Assembly: GCF_033115175.1 (NCBI RefSeq)
Contig: NC_084839.1
Span: forward strand, 42,765,501 to 42,829,500
Source: Lepus europaeus
Taxonomy: Eukaryota; Chordata; Mammalia; Lagomorpha; Leporidae
Reading direction: 5' to 3'
DNA: 64,000 bases
The notes under the pieces were generated by a model. It was not told the DNA's origin, ran no database searches, and saw only the letters and a program-made list of their open reading frames with translations. How positions within the stretch are numbered: the stretch's first letter is position 1; the number at the start of each line of letters is the position of its first letter. Position numbers and translations under genes: made by a program. Positions 24,176 to 36,079 of the stretch are shown one piece after another.

Positions 24176-24340
24176 TCCCCCTCTCCCTCTTCCTCTCCCT
24201 CTCCCTCTCTTTGTAACTCTGCCTCTCAAATAAATAAATCTTTAAAAAAAAAAAAAAGCCACCAATGGACCACAGGGCCCCTCCCATAATCCTAATTACT
24301 GCCCAGAGCCCCCCTTCCATATGCCATTAGCACTTACCGC
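23630..24340 (-). mobile_element. LTR fragment (MaLR-like), split by a C-SINE
   Basis: GACTGAAAACCCGAGACTGG, TTGGTTCATGGTTCTGGACG and CTAACATGGCAGAAGGCATC, followed after the SINE by GGACCACAGGGCCCCTCCCA and CATATGCCATTAGCACTTA, resemble a reversed MaLR-type LTR. The subfamily is unresolved. Confidence 0.45.
23872..24254 (+). mobile_element. C-SINE with long CT tract
   Basis: Complete copy from GGCCAGGGCCAGTGCTGTGG to the AAATAAATAAATCTTT tail and poly(A). Its CT stretch (24126-24212) is about 85 bases, the longest in the window, and shows CT and CCCTCT variants. Confidence 0.93.
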
Positions 24341-25298
24341 ACCTGTGCTTTAGGGCAGGAAGCTCAGTGAAGCCCCATAGCAGGCATGGACCCTGGGAAC
24401 AGGGGAAGGAGCTGGGAGGGCCCTGCAGCCAGCTCTCCCTCTCCACCACATTCCGGCCTGGCCATCTGAGGAGTGTAAGACTTCAATTCAAACTTGACCT
24501 TGCAGCTTACTAGCAGGATTCCCTTGCCGAGACAGAAGGCTGGAACACTGCACAGTTTATTCATGAAAACAAACAATCGCTCTGTATTATAATTGTTCCA
24601 TATTTAAACCCATTGCCTGTGGGCCTCCCTTGATTTTCTTGTCCTGGGTCCCCACACATATCAGGGCTCACCTTCTGGAAGTTGTCACATTTAAGAGAAA
24701 AATCTATCTGGGCTTTTCTTTCTAGCAGATCGTGGTGTGAGGTTTTCCCAGGCTGCATTCACAGACTGGGGAGACACAGGTCATAGATTCCTTGTCCAGG
24801 CTAATGAGAAAGCTGACGCTTGGCTGCCTGCAACCTTGACCTTTAATGATTCCTCTCAACAACATCTTCTCAGCTCAGTGCCAAGACTGGGCGTGTAAGG
24901 AGGCAGGGTGGGAAGCTGGGGTGGTTCTGGGAGCCACACAAAGGCTCCATAGCCTTCTGACATGTATCCCTCTATACTATACGTAATAGAGTCCAAATGG
25001 CCAGGAATTCCTACAGCAGCGCGGGAGAAGCAGCCACGGGCCAGGCTGCCAACAGATGGCAGAGAATCACTTTGTTCTTCCACCTCTCTCCAAAACATCC
25101 ACAAACCCCCGAGGCTGGAGGGAGGGACGATGGAGACCTGCAAGATATACCAGCTCTGGCCTCCAAGAAGTTTGAGAAATTACCCTGAAAAATGAAGTCA
25201 TTAAAACACAATTTTTTAAAAAGCCACAATTTAACTTAAGGTGCAATACAAAGTATTTTCAAGACTAAAGATCATCTAACCCAGAGTTTCTTTCTTTC
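24341..25298. other. intergenic DNA, no gene recognised
   Basis: Mostly unique sequence. Possible MIR traces lie near 24440-24560. There are no coding or RNA signals. Confidence 0.45.
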
Positions 25299-25584
25299 TT
25301 TTGAATATTCATTTATTTATTTGAAAGACTGACAGAGAGAGAGAGAGATCTTCCATCCTCTGATTCACTCCCCTGGGCCAGCAGAAGGCACAAGCCCAGG
25401 AGCTCCATCTGGGTCTCCCATGTGGGTGCAGGGGCCCAAGCATGTGTGCCATCTTCCACTGCTTTCCCAACTCATTAGCAGGGAGCTGGATCGGAAGTGA
25501 AGCAGCTGGGACCCAAACTGGTGCTCCGATCTGGTGAGTTGGTATCACAAGCAGCATCTTAACCAGCTGCACCACAGAGCTGGT
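25299..25584 (-). mobile_element. C-SINE
   Basis: It runs from TTTTGAATATTCATTTATTT to CTGCACCACAGAGCTGGTC. It lacks part of the central body between the CACTCCCC and GGAGCTCCATCTGG blocks, so it is internally deleted. Confidence 0.9.
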
Positions 25585-27388
25585 CAACCTCAGCACTAGT
25601 GATATTTTGGGCCAGATAATTTCCTGCTGTGTGTGCTGGGGAAGCAGGGCATGCTGTCCCGTGCACGGTCAGGTGTCTGCCGCGTTCCTGAACTCTGCGT
25701 GCTGGATGCCATAGCAGGCTCCTTGCCCCAGCTGTAGTGACCAAAACCCTGCCCAGGCACTGCCCAAGGTCACCCCTGGTTGAGAGGCCCCCCACTCTAG
25801 GCCGGTCCCTGTCTCCCGTGGAGGGAAGAATGCCTGTGACTCTGTACTGCGGGAAGCCACAGAGCGGGAGGTGACAGTGTGCTGCAGGAGCCTGACCTCA
25901 GGGAGGAGGTGGTGGCATCTGAACTGGGCTTCTAAGGACAGGGAGGACTTGGCTCCTGGTGAGGACTGCACCGGGGTCGGGGGGAGGGGAGGCGCGGGGG
26001 GTGGTGAGGAGGCAGCTGTAAGCAGCAACAGCGGGCCCCATTCAGGCCCAGGCCGTGCAAAGACAAAAGGTGTCCGGCTGAGCAGAGACATGGGTGCTGC
26101 AGTGCAGCCCAGCCTCCCCTGGCCCAGCCGTGCCCCCCAGGCACTGGGAGCGTCTGTCCCCTGGAAGAGGACGCTGTGTCTTCGCACAGAGGTGTCTTGT
26201 GCTCCCCACCCGCCGGGCTCATGCTGCTGCGGTTGCCCCAAAGAGGGCCTTTTTTGAATGACATAAAGGCGACTCAGAGGCCCCAGGAAGGGTACCCTGG
26301 GACGGCAAGGAGGAGCAAGTCAGCAAAGTGGGGGTCGCAGGACTGAGTCCAGCTGACACCTCCCTGCTCCCCTCCTGCCCTTCGGGAGCCCTGCCGGAGA
26401 GAATGAGAAGTGGGTTCTGGCAAGAGCTCCAACCAGGGTGAACCAGGAGGAGGCAGGCCCTGACAGGACAGTCTGACCCGGGGCAGACTGGTGGCTGCAC
26501 GTGTCTGCAGTGACGCAAGAGCCGTCACAGAGAAGGCCACAGCCCGCAGGTCACTCTGCCCGGGGCCCCTTCCCTGCAGCCCCGCCCCCTCGCCACCCTC
26601 CTTCTCCTCCCCGCTCAGCAACTGGCCTGTGGCACCCAATGACAGGCACCCTGGGCACATGTCATTTTGTTCATTTCCAAAAGGTGCATGATTTGGCTCG
26701 GGTCGTTTTACAAGACTCAAGCAAGTCCTCAGCTTCCACGAGGGCCCTTTGGTGCAGGTGGCCTGGCTGTGCACACGCGTGTGATGGTCCTGCCTTGTTG
26801 TCACTGTCACCTTACTCCCGGTTCCTACCCACCGCAAATCTTACCCGGTGCATTGGCTTGGGGGCCAATGCCCAGAGCAATGAAGGAACAACCTAGACCC
26901 TTGTGCCGATGTTGAGAACAGGAGGGTGCAAGTCAGGCGGCTTCTGAGTCTGCCTTCACTGAGAGCCGAGGAGACGCAGTGCTGCTCGTCAGCTGCGAGG
27001 TGTTTCACCTACCCCTATGATGTTTGGGCTGTAATTCAAAAGGAGTTTGTATCACTCATTGAGTGACATTGCTCTCAAACAAGTCCTTGCATTCCTTTTG
27101 GAGGCAAAGAGAGAAGTTTCTGAGCTCAGCTCTTGTAACGATTAAAAAAAAATTCTAGATTTCACGCTGACCCCCGACCCCTCCCAGTAATAAGCAGCAT
27201 TCATCCAAGGATGTGTGAATTCATGGGGGTGGGGGAGAGTCTCATCTCCTTTAAGAGATGCCTTCCAAATTAAATTTTATTTTTATGCTTCTTTCTTATC
27301 TACTGTAATTTATAACAGTATTTGTTCTGATTGTATACTGGTACAAATCCCCAAGCAAAACATTTAGAAAAAAAAAAAAATATTTATT
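25585..27388. other. intergenic DNA, no gene recognised
   Basis: 25600-26700 is GC-rich and holds open frames up to 190 codons without recognisable domains. 26990-27340 is AT-rich, repeat-free and includes a 15-base perfect palindrome at 27052-27066. Confidence 0.5.
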
Positions 27389-27710
27389 GGGGCCGGCGCT
27401 GGGGCGTAACGGCCTGCAATGCTGGCATCCAATATGGGCGCTGGTTCAAGTCCTGGCTGCTCCACTTCCAATCTAGCTCTCTGCTGTGACCTGGGAAAAC
27501 AGTAGAAGATGGCCCAAGTCCTTGGGCCCCTGCACCTGCATGGGAGACCTGGAAGAAGTTTCTGGATCCTGGCTTTGGATCGGCACAGCTGTGGCCAATT
27601 GGGGAGTGAACCAGTGAATGGAAGACCTCTCTCTCTCTCTCTCTATCTTGCCTTGCTGTCTCTCTCTGTGTAACTCTGACTTTCAAATAAATAAATAGAT
27701 CTTTTTAAAA
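27389..27710 (+). mobile_element. C-SINE, left arm of a tail-to-tail pair
   Basis: Head GGGGCCGGCGCTGGGGCGTA with a short deletion where GGGTTAAAGCC should be. The rest is intact to AAATAAATAAATAGATCTTT. It abuts the next copy tail to tail. Confidence 0.93.
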
Positions 27711-28030
27711 AAAATTATTTATTTATTTGAAAGGCAGTTACGCACCCATACACAGAGAAAGAGAAAGAGAGAGAGAGAGATCTTCCATTCCCTGGTTCAC
27801 TCCCCAAATGCTTGCAACAGCCAAGGCAGGGCCACAGTAGAGCCAGGAGCTTCATCCAGGTCTCCCATCTGGGCAAAAGCCCAAGGACTTGGGCCATCTT
27901 CCACTGCTTTCCCAGGCGCATTACCAGGGAGGTGGATTGGAAGTGAAGCATCCGGGACTCAAACAAGAGCCTATATGGAATGCTAGCATCGCAGGTGTGG
28001 CTTAACCCACTATACCACAATGCCAGCTCC
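27711..28030 (-). mobile_element. C-SINE, right arm of a tail-to-tail pair
   Basis: It begins in the shared A/T-rich tail (AAATTATTTATTTATTTG) and ends CCACTATACCACAATGCCAGC. Together with the left arm it forms an inverted repeat of about 320 bases per arm and almost no spacer. Confidence 0.93.
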
Positions 28031-29589
28031 AACAAAATGTCCTTTAATGTCTAGAGTTTATGGTCATAGCAAATGTTTAAAATGAATTCACTTTATATAG
28101 TTTTGCTGCAGAGAAGTACAATGGGGGATATATGAAAAACTTTCAATCATAAAAATACACAAGGCTAAAATCCTGAAGGGGAAGCGAAATGGAAATGTAA
28201 GTTTAAGTAGGAAAAAAAAAAGAAAGATGAAATGTGTCCAACACGTTCATGTATTTTTAAAAAGGAATGCTGGTGGGATCCACTCGCTCTAGTGTTGCGT
28301 TTAGAAACATATTTCAGAGTACTGTAACAGTTTTATTTCAAAATGTCAATATTTGCAATATACAAGAAAGGAGATTCTGTGGAGCCAAATGTTTGAGCCT
28401 AAAAATGTATAAAAGGGTGTGCACCAGTTTCCAAAATTCCTTTAGGAGTCTGCAAGAACATTTACAGCACCATGATCAGAGGGCTGGCGCTCCGAGGTGA
28501 GTGTGCCTGGAGCGGGTGCAGGATCAAGGCTTGCAATGTCCCTGGGTCTTTAGGGACCCAAGGGTGCCTCAGAGCCAGGGGTGACTCTCCTTGGCGCTGG
28601 GCTGGTGGGATAGCAGCCGTGGGCTCCCCACCCCTTCCCCCCCCGGGGGCCAACACTTCCCCTTGCCAGTTTTGTTTGCTTCCTTGTTTTATTTTCAAAG
28701 TTCCTCTAAAATCCCAGATGCCCTGACAAATCAGACAGAGCCTTGTTCTGTGCTCTGCCAGCCTGCCTCACCTCTTCCTTCTTCCAGGAAGCGCTCTGAG
28801 CCAGCGCCCCCAGCTGCCCTCAGCTGAGGGTCGCTAGGGCCCAGCCCTCACTGTGTCCCCAGCAGCAGGAAGTGGAGCAGCCATAAGCTGCCCGCTGCTA
28901 GATGAGAAGCCAGGACTGTAGCCAGAACAGAGCCCCTGGTTGCACTGGGCCAACACTTGCTACTGGCATGGTTACGTTGTCTCTGGCTTCCCAGCTGCGG
29001 GAGAAGCTGGGCTCCCTGGGAAGCGGGGAAGAGTTCCCAAGCCCCCAGGTCCCCTTTAAGTAACTTGCCACCCTCTCTTCCCTCCTTCCACTGCCTTTGG
29101 GTCCGTCTAGAGTTGTGAGGTCATGCTCAGGCCACGTGACCGCTGGCACATCTGTCAACTGTGATACAATTACTAAGACAGCCGGGGAGCTCATGACATT
29201 CAAACCTGCGCTCTCCTCCTCCTCTCCCTCTGCCTCCTGCCAGCTCCTTTCCTACCAAGGGATCGTCTCAAAACTCTACGAATCTGAGAGGAATGCTACA
29301 GTTTAAGAAAGGAGGGGCGCAGGGGAAGAAAAGTCCAAGGTTGGGCTGGCTGCTGCAATTGGAAAACCAAGCTTTAAAAATCCTTTCTAGCAAGTGATTT
29401 AGTAGATGTAGTAAGAGTCTTTTCAAATGCATTATAATTTAACCTGTTAATTACAGTTCGGTATGCTTGAGTATAAAAGTTATCCAAACAGGGACAAAGG
29501 CTCAGGTATGTAAAATTCATTGCCTTATTATTGAAGCTAACAAAATATCTGATGAGACTGACTAAAAGAACAACATGCAGCCCTCCCTC
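28031..29589. other. intergenic DNA, no gene recognised
   Basis: 28031-28470 is AT-rich and may hold an old transposon fragment. 28470-29350 is GC-rich and unique. The word TATAAAAG occurs near 28409, but nothing downstream looks like an exon. Confidence 0.45.
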
Positions 29590-29815
29590 CTTACCCACTG
29601 CGAATGGATTCCAGAAGCTCCAGGGACGCCAGTGTCCTCAGCTGTCGGAGCCCCTGCTGGGAAATCCTGTGGATCTGCGCATAACCTGCGCACATCCTGC
29701 TGTGCACTCTAAGTCCCCTCTATATTACCCATAGTGCCTAATACAGCACACACAGCTGTTATACTGTATTGTTTGTGGAGTGATTACAAGGGAAAAAGCC
29801 TCAGTAAGGACACAA
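29590..29815 (+). mobile_element. DNA transposon fragment (Tigger-like)
   Basis: ATCTGCGCATAACCTGCGCA, CATCCTGCTGTGCACTCTAA and TTATACTGTATTGTTTGTGG followed by AGTGATTACAAGG match a common mammalian DNA-transposon pattern that I believe is TcMar-Tigger. The family name is tentative. Confidence 0.5.
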
Positions 29816-29842
29816 TTTAAAATATATATATATTTTTTTTTC

Positions 29843-30495
29843 AGGGTGGGCATTGTCCCACAGCTTGGGACTCTGCATATCAAAGTGCCTGGGATCAAGG
29901 TCTGGCTCCATTTCTTTTTTTTTTTTTTTAAGAATTATTTTATTTGTTTGAAAGACAGAGTTACAGAGAGAGTCTTTAGAGCCAGAGAGAGAGAGGTGGC
30001 TGGTTCACTCCCCAAATGACTGCAACGGCCAGAGCTGAGCCGATCCAAAGCCAGGAGCCAGGAGCCAGGAGCCAGGAGCGTCTTCCAGGTCTCCCACATG
30101 GGTGCAGAGGCCCAAGGACTTGGGTCATCTTCTATTGCTTTCCCAGGCCATTAGCAGAGAGCTGGATCAGAAGAGGAGCAGCTGGTACTCGAACCAGAGC
30201 CCATATGGGATGCCAGCACTGCAGGCTAGGGCTTTAACCTACTGCACCACAGCCCTGGCCCCTGGCTCCATTTCTGATCCAGCTTCTTCCTAACGTGCAC
30301 TCTGGGAGGCAGCAGATGACGGCTCAGGCACTAGGTCCCTGCCATTCACATAGGAGACCTGGATGGAGCTCCTGGCTCCTGACTTCAACCTGGCCCAACC
30401 TGGCTGTAGGGGACATTTGGAGAGTGAACCAGCAGATGGAGGATCTCTCTCTCTCCCTCTTCTCTATAACTCTTATAAATAAATACATACAAACA
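29843..30495 (+). mobile_element. C-SINE (old) split by another C-SINE
   Basis: The outer element has its head at 29843-29915 (GGGTGGGCATTGTCCCACAG) and its body and tail at 30262-30495 (GATCCAGCTTCTTCCTAACG to ATAAATAAATACA). The inner SINE and one copy of the duplication interrupt it. Confidence 0.85.
29916..30261 (-). mobile_element. C-SINE nested in a C-SINE
   Basis: It runs from poly(T) and TTAAGAATTATTTTATTTG to CTACTGCACCACAGCCCTGG. A perfect 14-base target duplication CTGGCTCCATTTCT lies at 29902-29915 and 30262-30275. Inside it AGCCAGG is repeated in tandem at 30049-30079 (four copies of a 7-base unit). Confidence 0.95.
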
Positions 30496-32149
30496 TACAT
30501 ACCTTGAACTTCTCTAACATTTTTCTATTTCAATAAAAATGATTTCACCGAGTTAATAGGCAGTATCAAAATCAGCGTGGAACACGCGGGAACCTCTTTA
30601 ACCTTTTTCAAGTATTTTCTGTTTTATCTCATTTCACTGCCAAAAGACCTCACCAAAAGTAGGCATTTTTCTCTCGCTTCGCATAAAGGAAAGTTAAGGC
30701 ACAGCAACAGTGAGTGAGTTACTTAGAGTATACTCGCAAATGAATGCCAACACTGGCACCGGCACTCAGGCTTGTGAGTGTGCCCCACAAGCCACACTGA
30801 CTCCTGTATTTAAAGGGTGGAGTGGCTCTGCTCTTATTAAGTCCCCAAACACTGGGATCCCAGTGCGGATTCTCTCCAGGGGTGAGCCGGGGGCAGGAAG
30901 CTCGCTTTAGTCTTGCTCTTTGTCTTCAGAGGGGGAACGCCTAGGGCCTGAAGCATTCCTGCCACCCTCCCAACCCAGCACCCACACACACAGCCACCCT
31001 TGTCCCACAGAGCCGGCTTCCTGGGAACATGCCTTGCCCCTGGAGAGAGAGGCCAGCCAGATCTGGAGTTCACCGGCCCTCACACCCTGCCCAGGACCTC
31101 AGTGGGAAGAGCAGAGACCCCCCCCAGAGCCAGGGTGTGCCACAGGCCAGCAGCTAACCAAACCAGTGCCAGGGAGGCAGTCCAGGCAAACAGATCAGCA
31201 GAGGTCAAGGACAGGTGATGACCAGGAAGCCAGCTGGACGGCTGGAGGACTGGGGAGACTCACGGAATTGGAACAGAAAGCAAGGGCACTGATGATACAA
31301 AGCAAGGAGGGAGAGTTCAGCCCAGATTGGACAATTCTGCTGGCAGGGCAGGGTCTCCCCCAAGGAGAACAGTGGGTGGGGATGCCTGGACAAGGGATCT
31401 GCTGACCTGAAGGACTTCTGCCAGTACTGCATCTCGCTGGGGTGGCAACCGTGGACCGTGCTCTAGGTAAGGCACAGGACAGCATGGCCCCCGCATGCTA
31501 CGTACAGCGGACTTTTCAGGGGAAAAGGGAAGCTTGCCCTGCATAGAGAGCCTTGCCCTGGCCCCAGCCGGCTGCCCCGGCTTTCCTGTGCCTGCAGAGA
31601 TTTCTCCGGGGCGAGGAAGGCAAGGGTCAGGTGCTGTCTTTCTTTGGGCACCTGACAAAACGTGTGCATGGTAGGATGAAGTTGTATGCCTTCCAGGCCT
31701 GCAAGCTCTCCTTGGTTTCCCGTGCCCTTAGAGAAATTCAAATTTCTTAAATGCTCCCCCCCCCCCACCAGCCCCAGCCCGGCCAGATCCAACCCAGTGC
31801 TGGCTCTCTGCACCCAGCTCAGCCAAGCCCCTCTGCTCGTCTTTTTGATCCTCAAAGCAGCTTCGCTCTTTCTGCCCGGATGCCCTTGTGGTTCGAGCGT
31901 TGCTCTGATCTGAACATTCATGTTACTCCCAGATTCCCAGTGTGCTAGTGTCGGCACACGGGGCTTGGGAGGTGAGTCGAGGTCATCAGGGCTCTGCCTT
32001 CCTGAGTGGGATCAGAGGAATGGGGTGGGAATGGGGGTCTTGTTCACCATCTGTGAACATGGAGCCTACCAGGGCCGTGAGCTCCTCCAGACAGCGAATG
32101 ACAAATTTCTGTTTTTATCAGTTACCCCCATCCAAGCTATTTCGTTACT
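30496..32149. other. intergenic DNA, no gene recognised
   Basis: Unique-looking sequence, AT-rich at first and GC-rich after 30900. Open frames up to 164 codons do not resemble known proteins. A C-run lies at 31757-31767. Confidence 0.5.
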
Positions 32150-32545
32150 GCAGCCCGAATGGCATGAGTGTGGGACTTGTGGTTGTCTCTGCCTAGAATG
32201 CCTGTCTCACCTCCCAGTCTCCCGCTGTCCGCATGCTGTGTTTGTGGCTGGCTCCTTCTCATCCTTCCATGCAAGTGAGAATTGGGAAGAAGCCCTGCTG
32301 TGCAGGGGTCATGGAAGGCCTTGTGGAGCAAATTTCTCCCTAGCACACAGATCAACTCAAAATCCTCCGCTGTCCACTTGGTCAGTGTCCCCTCCCCAGC
32401 CCTGACCCTTTCTCCTGGTGCTCCCCGCCAGCCCTATTAGAATACTGCTTTGCAAAGACCATGACCTTGACTGTGCAGTTCACCAGCACCTGACACCTGG
32501 AAACCACTCAGTAGATATTTGCAGAATGAATGAATGAATGAAGGG
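32150..32545 (+). mobile_element. L2 LINE 3' fragment
   Basis: GTCTCTGCCTAGAATGCCTG and the end CTCAGTAGATATTTGCAGAATGAATGAATGAATGAA (the 3' terminal repeat area) fit L2 in the plus orientation. It is very old. Confidence 0.55.
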
Positions 32546-33439
32546 CTCTACTGATTTCAGTGTAACCGCAGGAAACCCAGGGAGCAAAGACAAGAACCTG
32601 CAGATACTCCCTGTTGCTCCCCTGACATCAATGGACGCCCAGCCCAGTCTGCTTCTGCTCTCTCCTCTCCTATTCCTCTTGCTTTCCTTCCCCCTCTCCT
32701 TGTCTTTTCCGCTGACATTCAGCAGCACCTGTCCCGAGCCAGCCTCGGGCTGGGTGCTGGGTGCTGGATGCCCCCTGCCCACCCACTAGTGCGCCCCAGG
32801 GCCCTGAGTTTGCATGGTCTTTTCCTGTCGCCCATAGCACTCCTTCTCTGCAGGCTTTTGCTGTGACCGAGCCCCGGGCTGGAGCACCCTGGGAAGTGAA
32901 ATGAAGCCCTCGCCAAGGTCCCCGCTGTGGCCATGCCTTGGCTGTCGTACCTGTCCTGCCAGGAGCCAGAGTCCTCACGCTTCCTCAAAACATCACATTT
33001 GTCATAAAATGATGACAACCAGTCTTTCTGGGCTTCTCGTTAGTGGTCTCGGGAACCCTATTAGCCGATTACGGCCCTGGGTTGCTTCCTGGCTGCCGCT
33101 GGGCTTCAGATTCAAACCCACATTCAGCTCACAAGGCCCCTTTGAGCTGCAAACCTTCTAACATCCCCGGGGCCTGAAACCACTCAGGTGTCGCAGCAGA
33201 CACGGCAAATCGAACAGCACCCTGGGGGTGCTCGCCTCCCCCCCCCCCCCCCAGTGATGGAAGAATGTACTCAGTGCCATCACTCCCAGAAGGAGGAAGA
33301 GGGTATGGGCGGCTGGGCTAAGGGTCCGCCAGCACTGGTCTTGGGGGGTCTCATGCAGTGTCTACAGAAAAGTGGAGTAACCTACTGCCCAACGAAAGCA
33401 ATGCCGAGCTGCAGGTCAAGACGGCCAGGGACGAGCCAG
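32546..33439. other. intergenic DNA, no gene recognised
   Basis: A C-run of about 16 bases lies at 33238-33253. The rest is unique with no exon signals. Confidence 0.5.
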
Positions 33440-33705
33440 GAAGTCGGCCGAGTAGCTAAGACAGATACCCACGGCCCACGTTGGATGCCTGGGTCCAGTT
33501 CCCGCTCCAGCTCCTGACTGCCTTCCGTTAAAGCAGACCCTGGGTGGCAGGCAGTGATGCGCCCAGTAATCGGGTTCCTGCTACCCACAGGAGAGTCCCT
33601 GCTCGTGGCTTCAGCCTCGGCTCAGTCCTGGCCACTGTGGGCATTTGGGCAGTGATCCAACACAGGGGCGTTCTCTGTCTCTCAAATAAATAAAACAAAA
33701 ATTGT
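33440..33705 (+). mobile_element. C-SINE, heavily degraded
   Basis: The body GGCTTCAGCCTCGGCTCAGT, GGGCATTTGGGCAGTGATCC and the tail CTCAAATAAATAAAACAAAA are recognisable. The first part (from CGGCCGAGTAGCTAAGACAG) is weak. Confidence 0.65.
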
Positions 33706-35239
33706 TTTTAGAAGAAGAAGACTTCTGGGAGAGCTGTGAGCCGTGCAGGGAAGTGTGGTGTGGGTGCGACGGGGGAGCGAGGGTTTGTCCGCTGTAGCAC
33801 AGAGCGTGGCAGGGCAGACATAGGGGGACGGACGGGTACTTCCCGGTGTTGTCAGTCACAGGTGTCATTTGTGAGATCATGAATTGGGAGTGGCACAGGG
33901 AAGAACACTACTACAGGGAGCACAGGAAGGGCTCAAAGACCTGAGCGATGTCCCCAGCGAGTCCAACAAGGGACCACGGTTACTCCCCCCTGCCCCAGAC
34001 TAGGCCTGGGGTAGATGTGCCCCCCGTTTCTGAGATCCTCTGACCCCAGGGTTCTAGAAGCCCTGCAGCCTTTTGTGTCTGCAGGTCTGGGCTCCTTGCC
34101 TTCTCACAGGTCCCGCCTTGTGGGCGCAGCTTCGCCTACATCTCTGGCTCTGCAGGCAGCACAGGATGCGCGCTAACGCTGCGCTCCCCTCCACCCAGCT
34201 GCCTGCAGACCCAACTCATGGAGGGGGGGTCTAGCCTCTGTGCAGGGCGGGGCCTCCCCTGGGCTCCCCACCTTGCGGGGAGTGAGCCTGCAGCAGCCGC
34301 TTGTCATTGTCACCCTGTGTGGAGCCTCTGCTTCGGCAGCCACAGCTTCCCTGGCACCTCGGGAGGAGGTGCTAATGAGGAGAGCGCAGTGGGGAAGGGT
34401 TGTGCCTGCCCTTGGCTACAACAGTTTGTTCATTGGGCTTGCAGGGAGGGGGAGCTTACACAAAGAGCCCACCTTGCAGAGGGCAAGGAATGCACCCACC
34501 CACCATCACGTCACGTCAGTCAGCCCACAGAAAAGTGCCTGGGCCAAGCACTCCTAATGCAAAGACTCCCAGAGATGCCTGACCCCAGAGGTCAAGCTTC
34601 GTGTTGGGGGCCACACACGCATACAGGCAGAGCTGTGGCTCTCCTACAGCTGAGACACCCGAGGAGGAGGACACGGAGCAGGCCCAGGCCCCCAACACAA
34701 CTTCCTACTTTTGCAAAGCAAAGCCACTCATCCCATTTGTTTTGGGGGGGGGGGGGGATGCCTGCCCAGGAAGGCACTCACTGGACTGAAGTCAGGGGGC
34801 AGATCTGGCCTTGGGCTCAGGCCTTTCCCCAGGAGCAGTGAGAAGAGTTTTCTTGTCTAGAATGATCCCTGGAATACAAGGCACACACCATCCCCCTGAC
34901 CCCCATCTCCTAGAATTGTCCCTTCCTACGGCCAGCTCTGGGCTCTGTGGTCCTCCACATTGCAGGCAGGGCCAGGCCAAGACAGCAGGCAACAGCCACC
35001 GACGCTTGTCCAGGCCCTACCACTCGCACCTGCAACTGCAGGCCCCAAGACAGGAAGGCCGCAGGGAAGAAGAAAGACCGGAGGAGCTGCCTCTAAAGAG
35101 ACAAGAGAAGGAGCCAGGGAGACAAAGCAGCTAAAGGCAGTGCCTGAGCAGCGCTCAGACGGGCAGCCCGAGGCCAGGGACTGTGGCAGGTCAGGGCTTG
35201 ACGAGCCACTGGCGCGGTGTCGCTGAGGGGTCCAGGTAC
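33706..35239. other. intergenic DNA, no gene recognised
   Basis: GC-rich unique sequence with a G-run of about 14 bases at 34743-34756. The 207-codon open frame at 34218-34841 has no recognisable domain. Confidence 0.5.
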
Positions 35240-35640
35240 GTGAGTCAGCTGTGTCACCATAATGACGCCGCTGCGACACCTGAACAAGCAGGAAAGGTTT
35301 CTTTGAGGTGCACAGTCCAGACCAGGCAGGCACCATCGGCCTGGGCTCTGGTGATGGCCTCCTGAGATGGTGCAGAGCTTTGGGGGACAGAGGGAGTGCC
35401 TGCAGTGGACGGACCACGTGGTGGCTAGGAAGCAGAGAGAACACTTGGGCCCCTCTCGGGCTTTTAGCCAACCCTCTCAATAGACTGCCTCCGAGGGCAC
35501 GCCCCCAGTGACCGGGGAGACCTGCCACTCAGCCCACCTCCCAACTGGGCCAAGTTCCAGCCTCCTAGTACCATTAACTTGTGACTTTGGGCACCAAGCC
35601 TTTAACACGTGGGCCTTCCAGGGGCGGGGGGACGATCATC
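35240..35640 (-). mobile_element. possible LTR fragment, reversed
   Basis: TGCACAGTCCAGACCAGGCA, AGCAGAGAGAACACTTGGGC and CAATAGACTGCCTCCGAGGG occur in the arrangement of a reversed LTR similar to that at 23630. The match is weak. Confidence 0.3.
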
Positions 35641-36079
35641 CAGGTTGATAACAAAACCGTAGCACCTGGCGAGGCTGGAGCCTGAGACCCACCAGGCAGG
35701 GAGGTTGGGGAGTAAGGGGTGGGAAGACAGAGACACAGGGCGGCAGCTCCAAGAGAGAAACATCCGGAGAACGCAGAGCAGCTTCCGTGGGACTTAGGGG
35801 AAAACTCAGCCCACAGGCACCAGCTACCCTGCCCAGAACACTTTTCACACAACCTACTTGACTGCGCGTTTTATGAAAATGAGCTCCTATCAGGGCTGAT
35901 AACACACAGAGGCAGACTCACAGGGCCAGAGCAGGTGCAGGCCAAGGGGCTCAGACACTCTTGGTTACAACAGGAAGTGGGATCTAAGCCCCCAGCAGGG
36001 GAGGCAATGATGTCCTCTCAGCTGAACGGACGCAAAACTTCTGAGTGGCGCGGGCCACGCCACACACGCGGGCCCTGCT

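Noticed and set aside
24126-24212. Regular repeats considered as a CRISPR array
   Set aside because: This is a dinucleotide microsatellite in a mammalian SINE, with no spacers and no bacterial context.
23892-24320. Arg/Glu-repeat proteins on the minus strand
   Set aside because: They are translations of the CT tract in a C-SINE.
28405-28420. TATA-box-like TATAAAAG
   Set aside because: AT-rich surroundings make the word likely by chance, and no exon or transcript signal follows.
34218-34841. 207-codon plus-strand open frame
   Set aside because: GC-rich chance frame containing a G-run that would be unstable in a gene; no recognisable domain.
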